From Streptomyces marincola (lineage in GTDB: Bacteria; Actinomycetota; Actinomycetes; Streptomycetales; Streptomycetaceae), in contig NZ_CP084541.1 in assembly GCF_020410765.1 (NCBI RefSeq), forward strand, positions 806,001-870,000: DNA of 64,000 nucleotides, given 5' to 3'. The position numbers and the translations under genes were made by a program. Of this stretch, positions 51,478 through 62,995 are shown piece after piece. Position 1 is the stretch's first letter. Each line of letters starts with the position of its first letter. The notes under the pieces were generated by a model. The model searched no databases, had not been told where the DNA came from, and worked only from the letters and a program-made list of their open reading frames with translations.

Positions 51478-52470
51478 TCAGGCCGCGTCGGGCCGCTTCA
51501 GGTTCGCCGCGGGCCCCGCCGCCCGCCGGCCGAAGCGGCGGCGGGCGCGGTCGGCCGCGGCCTCGGCGCGCCGGCGGCGTTCGTCCGCGGGGTCGAGCGA
51601 GAGCTGACGGGTGGTGTGCGCGGCGTCCGCGAGGTCCTCCGCGCGCAGGGCGACCGCGCGCACCCGGGCCCGCTGGAGCCCGAGCGCGTCGTGCAGCGCG
51701 TAGGCCGCGCCGGCCAGGGCGGGGGTGTGCGCGGTCGGTTCCGCGAGGGTGCGGCTGCGGACGGTGGTGCTCCGGTCCGCGTAACGGACGGTCAGGGTGA
51801 GGGTGCGGGCGGCCTGCCCGGCGCCGCGCAGCCGGTGGCCGAGGTCGTCGGCGAGGGTGAGCAGGGCGCGCCGCCGCTGCCCCGCGTCGAGTTCGTCGTG
51901 CCCGAAGCGGTGTTCGGCCGACGCCGTGCGGGGCGGTGCCGACGGGACGACGGGGGTGGGGTCGGTGCCGTGCGCGAGCGCCCGCACCCGGCGGGCGCGG
52001 GCGGCGCCGAGGATGCGCTGAAGGGTGGCGGGCGGCGCGGCGGCGACCCGGCCCACGGTGTCGAGCCCGTACGAGGCCAGCGTGCGCGCGGTGGCCTCCC
52101 CGACGCCGTGCAGCGCGGCGGGGGGCAGGGCGGCGAGGAAGCCGGCGACGGCCTCGGGGTCGTCCGGCACCTCGGACACGCCGGGGGTGTCGCGCCCGTC
52201 GGCCGCCATCCGGGCCAGCAGGGGGTTGGGGGCGACGCCGATGACGCAGTCGGTGCCGCGCAGGGCCAGGGCCCGCACGCGGAGGAGCCCGGCGAGCCGC
52301 GCCGCGTCGCACCCGAAGTACCGCAGCGCGCCCCCGACATCGGCGAACGCGGCGTCCGGCGGAACGGCGCCCACCACCGGCGTGATGTCGTGGAGCAGCC
52401 TCAGCAGCGCCGGGTGCCCGGCGGCGGCGCCCTCGCCGATGAGCCGCGCGTAGAGGATGTGGCGGCTCAT
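51478..52470 (-). CDS. Y-family polymerase-like protein, catalytically degenerate (ImuB-like)
   Basis: A 330-residue Y-family homologue. VVGAVPPDAAFADVGGALRYFG stands where active enzymes have S-x-D-E, so the Glu is Ala; the N terminus (RHILYARLIGEG) lacks the D-x-D-A-F block with the first catalytic Asp. ALHGVGEATARTLASYGLDTVG is the helix-hairpin-helix. QLSLDP near the C terminus could bind the beta clamp. Loss of catalytic residues and coupling to DnaE2 (ATGA overlap) make it a functional ImuB counterpart, an adaptor of the SOS mutasome. ATG 52470 was chosen for that overlap. Confidence 0.78.
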   Translation of the reverse strand: MSRHILYARLIGEGAAAGHPALLRLLHDITPVVGAVPPDAAFADVGGALRYFGCDAARLAGLLRVRALALRGTDCVIGVAPNPLLARMAADGRDTPGVSEVPDDPEAVAGFLAALPPAALHGVGEATARTLASYGLDTVGRVAAAPPATLQRILGAARARRVRALAHGTDPTPVVPSAPPRTASAEHRFGHDELDAGQRRRALLTLADDLGHRLRGAGQAARTLTLTVRYADRSTTVRSRTLAEPTAHTPALAGAAYALHDALGLQRARVRAVALRAEDLADAAHTTRQLSLDPADERRRRAEAAADRARRRFGRRAAGPAANLKRPDAA

Positions 52471-55400
52471 CCGGCGCTCCCCGGGCTGGCGTGCCACAGC
52501 TTGCGCGGGTGCGCGGCGGAGGTCCCGGCCGGCCGCAGGTCGGCCCAGGGGTGCAGGGTGTAGCCGGGGGCGAGCGCGATCCCGCGGTCGCCCCCGTCCC
52601 CGGCGCCGTTCCCCCCGTCCGGGCGCGCGGCGGGCGCCCGGGGCGCGTCGGCGTTCTCCCCGTCCGGTCGCACCTCGGCGGTCTCCTCGGACCGCGCGTC
52701 GGCGCCGCCCGCGGCGAGCCGCGCGGCCACCGCGTCCAGGCCGCCGGTGCGGCGGAGTTCCGCCAGTTCCGCGAGGTCCCAGGCGGCCTCGCCGACGACG
52801 CTCAGCGTCCGTTGGCCGCGCCGCTGGACCGTGCCGCGCACCAGCAGCAGCCAGGAGTGGAAGAGGGTGTGGGCGGACGCCGGGTGGCTGTCCTCGAAGA
52901 ACGCGAGGTCGACCAGCCCCGTGGTGTCGTCGAGGGTGGCGAAGATGATGCGCCTGCCCGACCTGATCGCGGGGGTCTGGGTGGCGGCCTTGGCCCCGGC
53001 GACCAGCACGGTCTCGCCGTGCTCCGCGTCGCGCAGGCGGCGGGCGGACAGCGCGCCGAGTTCGCGGAGGAAGTCGTGGTGGGCGGTCATGAGGTGCCGT
53101 CCGGTCTCCATGCCGAGGACGCCGAGTTCCGCGCCCAGCCGTTCGTCCGCGTCGAGGTCGGGCAGCCCGGCAGGCGGCGCCTGCGCGTCGTCGTCGAGCG
53201 GGAGCTGGGGACCGCCCGAGCGGCCGGCCGCGCGGCGCTGCCGGTACTGCTCGGCGATGTGCAGCAGCAGGTCGCGGCGGTTGCCGCCGAACGCGTCGAG
53301 CGCGCCGACGCGGGCCAGCCGCTCGGCGACGGGACGGGAGGGCGCGGCCCGTCCCAGCAGGTCGGTGAGGGAGGCGTAGGGCCGCCCGGCGGCGATCCGT
53401 TCCGCCTCGTCCGCGCTCATGCCCTGCACCTCGCCGAGCGCGAGCCTGACGCCCATCACTCCAGATTCAGACTCCAGTTCGATTCGATAGGTGGCATCCG
53501 AACGGTTGACGTCCAGCGGCAGCACCGGAACGCCGCGCCGCCGCGCGTCGGCGAGCAGCAGCCGCTTGGGGTACATGCCGGGGTCGTGCGTGAGCAGCCC
53601 GGCGTAGAAGGCGGCCGGGTGGTGCGCCTTGAGCCAGGCGGACTGGTAGGTGGGCACGGCGAAGGCGACGGCGTGCGCCTTGCAGAAGCCGAAGCTGCCG
53701 AACGACTCCAGGATGTCCCACGTCCTGGCCACGGCCTCGGGCGGATAGCCGCGCGCGCCCGCCTCGGCGGTGAACCACTCCCGCACCCGTTCCCTGCGCT
53801 CCGGGTCGGACAGCGCCCGCCGCGCCTCGTCGGCCAGCCCGCGGTCGCACCCGGTCATGATGGCGAACACCCCGATCACCTGCTCGTGGAAGATCACCAC
53901 GCCGTGCGTCTCGCGCAGCACGGGCTCCAGGTCGCGGTGCGGGTGGCGCGGCGCCCGCCTGCCGTGCCTGGCCTCGATGAACGGCCGCACCATGTCGGCC
54001 CCGACGGGTCCCGGCCGGAACAGCGATATGTCGACGACAAGGTCGTGGAACGTCTCCGGCTGGAGCCGCCCGACGAGGTCGCGCTGCCCCGGCGACTCGA
54101 TCTGGAAGCAGCCGAGCGTCTCGGTCGACCGGATGAGCGCGTAGGTCTCCGGGTCCCCCTCAGGCACCCGTTCCAGGTCGATCCGCTCCCCCGTGGCCCG
54201 TTCCGTCTCATCGACCGCGTACGCCATGGCGGACTGCATCCGCACCCCGAGCACGTCGAGCTTGAGCAGGCCGAGGTCCTCCACGTCCTCCTTGTCGAAC
54301 TGCGACATCGCGAACCCCTCGCCGCTCGTGGGCACCACGGGCGTGCGCCGGCGCAGCGAGGCGTCGGAGAGCAGCACGCCGCACGGGTGCATGGCCACCC
54401 CGCGCGGCAGGCCGTCGAGCGCTTCCACCAGGTCCCACATCCGCGGCCCGTACCGGTCGGCGTCGATGCCCCGCAGCTCCGGCAGCTCGGCCAGCGCGGC
54501 CCGCGCGTCCCTGGCCCTGATGTGCGGGAACGCCGTGGCCAGCCGGCCCACCTCGGCCGGGTCGAGCCCGAGCGCGAGGCCGACGTCGCGCACGGCGTGC
54601 CGCACCCGGTAGGTCTCCGGCATGGCGACGGTGGCGACCCGTTCCTCGCCGAAGCGTTCGAAGATGGCCCGGTACGCCTCGATGCGGCGGGCGGACTCCA
54701 CGTCGATGTCGATGTCGGGCAGCGCGCCGCGGCGCGGGGAGAGGAACCGCTCCATCAGCAGGCCGTGCTCGACCGGGTCCGCGTGCGCGATGCCGAGCAG
54801 GTGGTTGACCAGCGAGCCGGCGCCGGAACCGCGGGCGGCCACCCGGATGCCGAGCTCCTTGAGGTCGCGGACGACCTGGGCGACGGTGAGGAAGTAGGAG
54901 GCGTAGCCGAGGCGCTCGACGATGGCCAGTTCCTCGTCCAGGCGCCGCCAGCGCGCCGCGTCCCGCTCGTACCGGCGCGCGACCATTCCCGCGGCGCACT
55001 GCGAGCGCAACGCGCGGTCCGCGGTGCGCTCGGCGGCGCCCACGAGCCCGGATTCGGGGAAGTGCACCCCGCCGAGGCCGAGGTCGCCTGCCGGGTCGAC
55101 CCGGCAGGCCGCCGCGGTCTCCTCGGTGAGCGCGAGCAGCCGGTGGGCGGCGGACCGCCCGAAACCGGCCGCCGCCGCGGCCCTGGCCGCGGCGGCGGCC
55201 ATCTCCCGCGGCCCCTTCAGCCAGCGCTCGCCGCCGTCGAGCGCGCCGCGCGGGTCGATGGGCACCAGGCGGCGCGCGGCGTCCAGCACGTCGGCCACGG
55301 GCCCCTGGCCGGGGTCGGCGTAGCGGACGCCGTTGGTCAGCACCGGGCGCACGCCCTGCTCGGCGGCGAGGCCGAGGGCGCGGCCGGCCGCCGCCGCAGG

Positions 55401-56015
55401 GCCCGCGGCGTCCACCGCGATGCGCAGCGCGTCGCCGAAACGCTCCCGCCAGGGGGCGAGCAGCCGCGCGGCCAGGTCGGGGCGGCCGGCCGCCAGGGCG
55501 CGGCCCGGTTCCGAGGCGGGCCCGAGCAGCACGATCAGGCCGTCCCCGTGGGCCTCGGCCCACGGCAGCACCGGCCGTTCGCCCCGGGCCGCCCCCGCGT
55601 GCGCCGCGGTGACCAGCCGGCACAGCCCGGCCCAGCCGACCGCGCCCTCCCGGGCGAGGAAGACCGCCCGGGGCGCCGTCTCGTCCGCGAAGGCGCCGCC
55701 GCGCACCGGGGTCCTGGCGCGGCGCGGCGCGGACCCGCCCGGGTCGCGCGGGGCGGCAGGGCCGGCGGAGACGGCGGAGACGGCGGAGACGGCGGAGACG
55801 GCGGAGACGGCGAGGTCGACCCCGTACACCGGGCGCACTCCGGCGCGCACGCACGCCTTGGTGAAGCGCACGGCGCCCGCGAGGGTGTCGCGGTCGGTCA
55901 GTGCCACGCTGTCCATGCCCCGCTCACCGGCCCGCTCAGCGAGCCGTTCCGGGTGCGAGGCGCCGTAGCGCGCGGAGAACCCGGACGCCACATGCAGGTG
56001 TGCGAAGCCCGGCAT
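52467..56015 (-). CDS. dnaE2: Error-prone DNA polymerase III alpha subunit DnaE2
   Basis: A 1182-residue C-family polymerase of the DnaE2/ImuC type. It has an N-terminal PHP domain (FAHLHVASGFSARYGASHPE), the polymerase core with PDIDIDVES and MSQFDKEDVEDLGLLKLDVLG (catalytic Asp residues), helix-hairpin-helix and a C-terminal OB fold (ETVLVAGAKAATQTPAI). It copies across DNA lesions during the SOS response. ATG 56015 has GGGAGG 5 bases ahead, which the overlapping GTG at 56021 does not. A LexA-type box lies 66 bases upstream. Residues about 70-84 are a Val-Ser-Ala tandem repeat not expected in the PHP fold. Confidence 0.92.
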   Translation of the reverse strand: MPGFAHLHVASGFSARYGASHPERLAERAGERGMDSVALTDRDTLAGAVRFTKACVRAGVRPVYGVDLAVSAVSAVSAVSAVSAGPAAPRDPGGSAPRRARTPVRGGAFADETAPRAVFLAREGAVGWAGLCRLVTAAHAGAARGERPVLPWAEAHGDGLIVLLGPASEPGRALAAGRPDLAARLLAPWRERFGDALRIAVDAAGPAAAAGRALGLAAEQGVRPVLTNGVRYADPGQGPVADVLDAARRLVPIDPRGALDGGERWLKGPREMAAAAARAAAAAGFGRSAAHRLLALTEETAAACRVDPAGDLGLGGVHFPESGLVGAAERTADRALRSQCAAGMVARRYERDAARWRRLDEELAIVERLGYASYFLTVAQVVRDLKELGIRVAARGSGAGSLVNHLLGIAHADPVEHGLLMERFLSPRRGALPDIDIDVESARRIEAYRAIFERFGEERVATVAMPETYRVRHAVRDVGLALGLDPAEVGRLATAFPHIRARDARAALAELPELRGIDADRYGPRMWDLVEALDGLPRGVAMHPCGVLLSDASLRRRTPVVPTSGEGFAMSQFDKEDVEDLGLLKLDVLGVRMQSAMAYAVDETERATGERIDLERVPEGDPETYALIRSTETLGCFQIESPGQRDLVGRLQPETFHDLVVDISLFRPGPVGADMVRPFIEARHGRRAPRHPHRDLEPVLRETHGVVIFHEQVIGVFAIMTGCDRGLADEARRALSDPERRERVREWFTAEAGARGYPPEAVARTWDILESFGSFGFCKAHAVAFAVPTYQSAWLKAHHPAAFYAGLLTHDPGMYPKRLLLADARRRGVPVLPLDVNRSDATYRIELESESGVMGVRLALGEVQGMSADEAERIAAGRPYASLTDLLGRAAPSRPVAERLARVGALDAFGGNRRDLLLHIAEQYRQRRAAGRSGGPQLPLDDDAQAPPAGLPDLDADERLGAELGVLGMETGRHLMTAHHDFLRELGALSARRLRDAEHGETVLVAGAKAATQTPAIRSGRRIIFATLDDTTGLVDLAFFEDSHPASAHTLFHSWLLLVRGTVQRRGQRTLSVVGEAAWDLAELAELRRTGGLDAVAARLAAGGADARSEETAEVRPDGENADAPRAPAARPDGGNGAGDGGDRGIALAPGYTLHPWADLRPAGTSAAHPRKLWHASPGSAG
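55764..55808. repeat. Five exact copies of a 9-base unit inside dnaE2
   Basis: GGCGGAGAC is repeated five times without change at 55764-55808, encoding Ala-Val-Ser units on the minus strand. The length is in frame and could vary between strains by slippage without breaking the gene. Confidence 0.85.
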
Positions 56016-56080
56016 CCGCACCTCCCGTCACGCCCGGCCCCCCTGTCGCGTCGCTGTCCGCATCCACCATAAACCAGCCA

Positions 56081-56096
56081 TCGAACATGCGTGCGA
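56081..56096. promoter_or_regulatory. LexA (SOS) box upstream of dnaE2
   Basis: TCGAACATGCGTGCGA fits the actinobacterial LexA site TCGAAC-N4-GTTCGA at 11 of 12 fixed bases (GTGCGA instead of GTTCGA). Position 66-81 bases ahead of the dnaE2 start fits a damage-inducible promoter for dnaE2 and the coupled Y-family gene. Confidence 0.75.
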
Positions 56097-56283
56097 ACAA
56101 AGCGACGCCCCTGCTCGGCCGCCCTGACAAGCGGAAACAGGCGAACGGGAATTGGCCGAAAACAGCCCTGGAGGTCGCGTCGGTCACAACGCGACGCGGA
56201 ACGCGCCTCCCGGCCGGCGCCCCGGCGGGGGCACTCCGGCGGGCGCTCCTGGTGCTGTCGGAGCCGCAGGCTAGGCTGTCCGG

Positions 56284-56985
56284 GTGACCTCTCCCGTCGA
56301 GTCGTCCCCCACTGGCTCCGCCCCGGCCTGGCACCCGCCCACCGGGCCGTTCGAGCTGGTCATCTTCGACTGCGACGGCGTGCTCGTGGACAGCGAACCC
56401 CTCGCCCTGCGGGTCTGCGTCGAGCTCGGCGCGGAGCTCGGCTGGCCGCTCACCGAGACCGAGATCGTGCACCGCTTCCTCGGCCGCTCCGAGCGCGCCG
56501 TCCGTGAGCAGATCGCCGAGCGGCTGGGCGAGGAGCGGGCGGCCCTGTGGGGCGAGCGGTACCGGGAGCGGCTGAACGCGGCGATCGACGCCGGACTGAC
56601 CGCGGTGGACGGGATCGGCGAGGCGCTCGACGCCCTCGCCCTCCCGCACTGCATCGCCTCAAGCGGCATGCACGACAAGATGCGCCGCACCCTCACCCGC
56701 ACCGGCCTGTACGAGCGGTTCGCGGGACGCATCTTCAGCGCCTCCGAGGTGGCGCGCGGCAAGCCCGCGCCCGACCTGTTCCTGCACGCGGCGGCCCGCA
56801 TGGGCGTCGACCCGGCGCGCTGCGCGGTGGTGGAGGACAGCCAGTACGGGGTGCGCGCCGCGCGCGCGGCGGGCATGCGCTCGTTCGGCTACGCGGGCGG
56901 CCTGACCCCGCCGGAGTGGCTGGCGGGCCCCGGCACGGTCGTCTTCGACGACATGCGCGAGCTGCCCGCGCTGCTGACCGCCTGA
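56284..56985 (+). CDS. HAD-superfamily phosphatase / phosphoglucomutase-like hydrolase
   Basis: A 233-residue HAD hydrolase. Motif I is VIFDCDGVLVDSEP (nucleophile and acid Asp), motif II ASSGMH (Thr/Ser position), and motif III with the Lys of ARGKPAPDLFL and the acidic VVEDSQYGV. The helical cap between motifs I and II is of the C1 type seen in beta-phosphoglucomutases and phosphoglycolate phosphatases. The substrate is probably a small sugar phosphate, not assignable further. The GTG start lacks a clear ribosome site. Confidence 0.85.
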   Translation: MTSPVESSPTGSAPAWHPPTGPFELVIFDCDGVLVDSEPLALRVCVELGAELGWPLTETEIVHRFLGRSERAVREQIAERLGEERAALWGERYRERLNAAIDAGLTAVDGIGEALDALALPHCIASSGMHDKMRRTLTRTGLYERFAGRIFSASEVARGKPAPDLFLHAAARMGVDPARCAVVEDSQYGVRAARAAGMRSFGYAGGLTPPEWLAGPGTVVFDDMRELPALLTA

Positions 56986-57007
56986 CGCGCGGCGCCCTTT
57001 CCGGCGG

Positions 57008-57877
57008 TCAGTGCGGCCCCGCGGCGGCGAACTCCGTGCCGCACGGGCCCGCGCCCTCGCTCTCCGCCAGCGGCACCCGTTCCCCGCTCATCGAGAGCGT
57101 CCGGTACCAGGTGCCGATCCGCTCGGCGGAACGGCCCACGTAGTGGCAGATGAACGACCGCCTGAACCGGTCGGCCGTGCGGTTGGGCCCCGAGCCGTGC
57201 ACCAGGCTGCCGTTGAAGAAGAGCACGTCGCCCGGCGCCATGTCGACCGGCACGGGCGTCAGGCCGGGCGGCGGCGGCACGTACTCGCGGACGAAGGACA
57301 GCTCGGGGTCGGCCTCCTCGGGGCAGAACAGGTCCATCCGGTGCGTGCCGGGCACGACTTCGAGGCCGCCGTTCTCGCGGTCGATCTCGTCGCACGCGAC
57401 CCACGCCGCCACGCACGTGCCCGGCTCCACCCGCAGGTAGAAGTTGTCCTGGTGCAGGGCCTGCCCGCGGGCCCCCGGCGGCTTGAAGTAGAACATGCTC
57501 TGCGCCGCCAGCACCTCCTCGCCCAGCAGGCGCTCCAGGATGCCGCGCAGCCGCGGCTCCAGCAGGTAGCGCAGCGCCAGCTCGTTGATCTGGTGCGGGT
57601 GCATCACGCGCGGGTACCGGTGCAGCGGGTCCCCCTTCTCCCCGTCTCCGGCCCGGCGCGGCTCGAAGTGGCCCGGCACCGGGCCGGCCGCGTGCAGGGC
57701 CATGAACTCCTCGCGCAGCCGCCCGATCTCCGCCGCGCCGAACAGCCCGGGCACCACGAGGTACCCCTGCTCAGCGAACCTCCGCACGTACTCCTCGGCC
57801 TCCTCGGCGTTCGTCACACCCGTCACGTCCGTCACCCCTGTCACGCCCGCCCCGTCCGTCGCCCTCGTCGCCGCCAT
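57008..57877 (-). CDS. Phytanoyl-CoA dioxygenase (PhyH) family protein
   Basis: A 289-residue Fe(II)/2-oxoglutarate oxygenase-type protein. The metal triad is visible as HQDNFYL (His and Asp) and SLVHGSGPNRT (second His), and the 2-oxoglutarate-binding Arg is probably in the RFRRSFICHY stretch. The ATG at 57877 has GGAGGAG ahead. The first 25 residues contain a run of Val-Thr repeats (GVTGVTDVTGVT) of unclear use. It is divergent from an AraC-type regulator gene 124 bases away, which probably controls it. Substrate unknown; family members hydroxylate diverse small molecules, including ectoine. Confidence 0.85.
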   Translation of the reverse strand: MAATRATDGAGVTGVTDVTGVTNAEEAEEYVRRFAEQGYLVVPGLFGAAEIGRLREEFMALHAAGPVPGHFEPRRAGDGEKGDPLHRYPRVMHPHQINELALRYLLEPRLRGILERLLGEEVLAAQSMFYFKPPGARGQALHQDNFYLRVEPGTCVAAWVACDEIDRENGGLEVVPGTHRMDLFCPEEADPELSFVREYVPPPPGLTPVPVDMAPGDVLFFNGSLVHGSGPNRTADRFRRSFICHYVGRSAERIGTWYRTLSMSGERVPLAESEGAGPCGTEFAAAGPH

Positions 57878-58001
57878 CCGCTGCTCCTCCGCTCCCTGCG
57901 GTCGTTCGCGCCCCGGCCGGACGTCTGCCACGCTGGGCCCGTCCGCCGGGGCCGCCCTGCCCGACCGACGGTAGGCCCGCCGCACCGCGCCGAGGATGCC
58001 C

Positions 58002-58925
58002 GTGAACGCCGACCACCTGCCCGAGACCGCTGCCCCGCCGCCCGGCCTGGTCACCGCCGGGTACTTCGACGAACGCCCCGGCTACGCCGTCAGCAGGCCG
58101 CGCGGCGCGGACAGCTGGCTGTTCACCTTCACGGCCCTGGGCCGCGGCCTGCTGCGGCAGGGCGACGCACGGGCCGAGGCGGGCCCGGGCGACCTGGTGG
58201 TGCTCGGCCCCGGCGTGCCGCACCAGTACGCGACCGCCGAGGGCGCGGGCCGCTGGGCGTTCTGGTGGGTCCACTGCCGGGCCAGGGCCGCCTGGGGCCC
58301 GTGGCTGCGCCCGCACGCCGCCGGCGGGCGGCTCTACGCCGTCGCGCCCGTGCCCGCGGCCGTCAGGCCGCGGATCGCCGCCGCCTTCCGCCGCCTGCAC
58401 GCCGACGCCCGGTGGCCGGGCCACGGCGCGCCGCCCGCGCCCGGCCGGCGGCCGGCGCAGGACCGGGTGGCGGTCGCCCACGGCACCGCGGCCCGCGAAC
58501 TCGCCCTCACCGGCCTCGAAGAGGTCATCCTGCTCGCCACGGCGGCGGCCGGTGCCCCCGCCGGGGCGCCCCACGGGCGGGCGGAGGCCGCGGGGCCCGC
58601 GGCCGGCGATCCGCGCGTGCGGCGGGTGGTGGCGCTGATCGCCGCCGACCCCGGCGCCCCGCACACCGTGGAGTCCCTGGCGGCGCAGGTGGCGCTGTCC
58701 CCGTCCCGGCTCGGGCACCTGTTCGCCGAGCAGGTCGGCGACACGCCCATGCGGGTGCTGCGCGACGCCAGGCTGCGGCACGCCGCCCGGCTGCTTGAGG
58801 CCACGGACCTGCCGGTGGCGCGGGTGGCCGCCGCGTCCGGGTTCGCCAGCCCGTTCCACTTCAGCCGCGTGTTCCGGGCGCGCTACGGCGCGCCGCCGGG
58901 CGGCTACCGGGCCAGGCTGAGATAG
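58002..58925 (+). CDS. AraC-family regulator with N-terminal cupin sensor
   Basis: A 307-residue regulator: a cupin-like ligand domain at residues about 25-110 (WLFTFTALGRGLLRQGDARA) and two helix-turn-helix units at the C terminus (VESLAAQVALSPSRLGHLFA and VARVAAASGFASPFHFSRVF). The start is taken as GTG 58002, for which GAGG lies at correct distance; ATG 57996 would abut that site. It is divergent from the PhyH gene. Its end overlaps the end of convergent ureD by 22 bases. Confidence 0.85.
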   Translation: MNADHLPETAAPPPGLVTAGYFDERPGYAVSRPRGADSWLFTFTALGRGLLRQGDARAEAGPGDLVVLGPGVPHQYATAEGAGRWAFWWVHCRARAAWGPWLRPHAAGGRLYAVAPVPAAVRPRIAAAFRRLHADARWPGHGAPPAPGRRPAQDRVAVAHGTAARELALTGLEEVILLATAAAGAPAGAPHGRAEAAGPAAGDPRVRRVVALIAADPGAPHTVESLAAQVALSPSRLGHLFAEQVGDTPMRVLRDARLRHAARLLEATDLPVARVAAASGFASPFHFSRVFRARYGAPPGGYRARLR

Positions 58926-59766
58926 CCGGCGCCGCGTTCCAGCAGGCGGCGCAGCACCAGGGCGTCCGCGGCGACGGCGGTGACCAGCGCGGCCGGTCCC
59001 GCCAGCGGCGTCAGCACGGCCGTGTCGCCCAGCGCGACGGGTTCCGCCGGCGCGTCCGCGAGCGCCGGGTCGACCACCAGCAGCTGGCCCACCGCGCGGT
59101 GGCCGCCGAGGACCGCGCCGCCGTCCCAGCCCGGCACCCCGGGACCGAACGCGAGCTGCTGGTCGAGCAGCGGGCGCCCGGCCCTGGTCACCGTCAACCG
59201 CGCCAGCAGCCGTCCCGGGTCCTCCCCTGCCCGGCCGAGCACCTGCTCCTCGCGCAGCACGAGCCGGGCGCCTGCCGCGAGGTCGACCCGGGTCGCGGTA
59301 TGCAGTCCGCTGCCGCGGACCGAGATCAACGGCTCGGGCAGCCAGTGCAGTTCGCCGTCGTCTCCGACCGTCAGGACGGTGTCGTACGTGGCGGGCGCCG
59401 ACGGTTCGCGGCCCGGCAGGACGAGGGTGGCCGCGGCTGAGCCGACGCGCAGCGCGGCGCCCGGCGCGACCTCGGCGGTCAGGCGCAGCCGGTCGCCGCC
59501 GAGCGGCGCGCTCATCGCGCCGACGACCGTCACCTGCGCCCACGGCCCGGCCGCCCGGGTGCGGCGCAGCGCGAGTGGCCCCTCGCCGCGCAGGACGGGC
59601 AGCGCCCCGCCGGGGGCGGCGGCGATCCTGGCGTGCGCGGTCACCCCGGTCCGCGCGGCGGCACCGGGAGGCGCGAGGGCACCGGCAGGCGCGGCGTTCT
59701 CCGGCGGCGCGCTCACCGGCGGAGCACTCCCCGGCAGAACGCTCCCCGGCGCGCGGGCGGGCGCGC

Positions 59767-59770
<4 letters not shown>
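58904..59770 (-). CDS. ureD: Urease accessory protein UreD
   Basis: UreD is the scaffold on which UreF and UreG dock to insert nickel into urease. The 288-residue protein begins with about 45 Ala/Pro/Gly-rich residues. The family part follows, ALPVLRGEGPLALRRTRAAG and then LGGDRLRLTAEVAPGAALRV, and includes GYLSLAR at the end. The GTG overlaps the ureG stop (GTGA). It is the last gene of the ureABCFGD operon. Confidence 0.88.
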
Positions 59771-60498
<728 letters not shown>

Positions 60499-60588
60499 GG
60501 GCGGGCTCCGTTTCCGCGGTCGGCCGCCGGGGTCGGCGTGCTCGCCACGTGGTCCTCGATGGGGCGTGGGTGGTTGTCGTTCCGGCGT

Positions 60589-61263
60589 TCAGGAGGCGAA
60601 GAGGCGCACGGGCCAGGCGGCGTGCGCCTGGGCCGCGACATCGAGCAGCGGCGCCGACGCGGCGGGCAGGGCGTCCGTGCCCCGTTCCGGAACGGCGCGG
60701 GCCGCGGCCTCGGCCAGGTCGGCGACCCGGTCGAGGTCGGGGGCGAGGCGGGCGGTGAGTGCGGTCGCGTCGAACGGGTCGAGTCCGAGCAGCCTGACGG
60801 CCGCCGTGGCCGGGCCGCCGACGGCCTCGTAGGCCGCGGCCAGGGCCGCGTCCCGCGGGGCGAGCCCGGCGGCGCGGGCCGCGAGGCCGAGCACGACCGG
60901 CTGGTGCAGCCCGCCGGGGTGGCCGGCCGCGACGGCGTCGAGGTGCGGCGCCGGCCAGGTGGCGCGCGCCGCGCGCAGCAGCTGCCGGCCCAGCCTGCGC
61001 GCGGTGGCGCGCAGCGCGGGCGAGGGCGTGCGGGCGTCGGCGGCCTCGTCCAGGTCGCGCGGGTCGCAGCCGCCGCAGGCCGCGGCGGCGAGCGCGGCGG
61101 CGACCAGGCCCGTGGTGTGCAGGCGGCCCAGGCAGAACGCGGCCAGCGAGCCGGGGCCTGTGATCCGGCCGGCGCGCACGGCCGCTTCGACGCCTCCCGA
61201 GTGCGCGTGGCCCCCGGCGGGGAAGCGGCCGTCCGCCAGGAGAAGCAGCGCCGCGGCGGTCAT
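60589..61263 (-). CDS. ureF: Urease accessory protein UreF
   Basis: UreF is an all-helical activator of UreG within the urease maturation complex. The 224-residue sequence starts LLLADGRFPAGGHAHSGGVE, the family's typical N-terminal helix with the FP-x-G-x-x-x-H-S/SGG signature, and continues with Ala-rich helices. It starts 10 bases after the ureC stop. As usual in actinobacteria, no ureE lies in the operon. Confidence 0.92.
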   Translation of the reverse strand: MTAAALLLLADGRFPAGGHAHSGGVEAAVRAGRITGPGSLAAFCLGRLHTTGLVAAALAAAACGGCDPRDLDEAADARTPSPALRATARRLGRQLLRAARATWPAPHLDAVAAGHPGGLHQPVVLGLAARAAGLAPRDAALAAAYEAVGGPATAAVRLLGLDPFDATALTARLAPDLDRVADLAEAAARAVPERGTDALPAASAPLLDVAAQAHAAWPVRLFAS

Positions 61264-61273
61264 CTGCGTCCCC

Positions 61274-62987
<1,714 letters not shown>

Positions 62988-62995
<8 letters not shown>

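Noticed and set aside
55764..55808. Short tandem repeats considered as CRISPR-like
   Set aside because: The 9-base units are contiguous without spacers and lie inside dnaE2.
52491..56072. 1193-codon plus-strand frame over dnaE2
   Set aside because: Mirror frame of the polymerase gene; composition is Arg/Gly/Pro-rich without domains.
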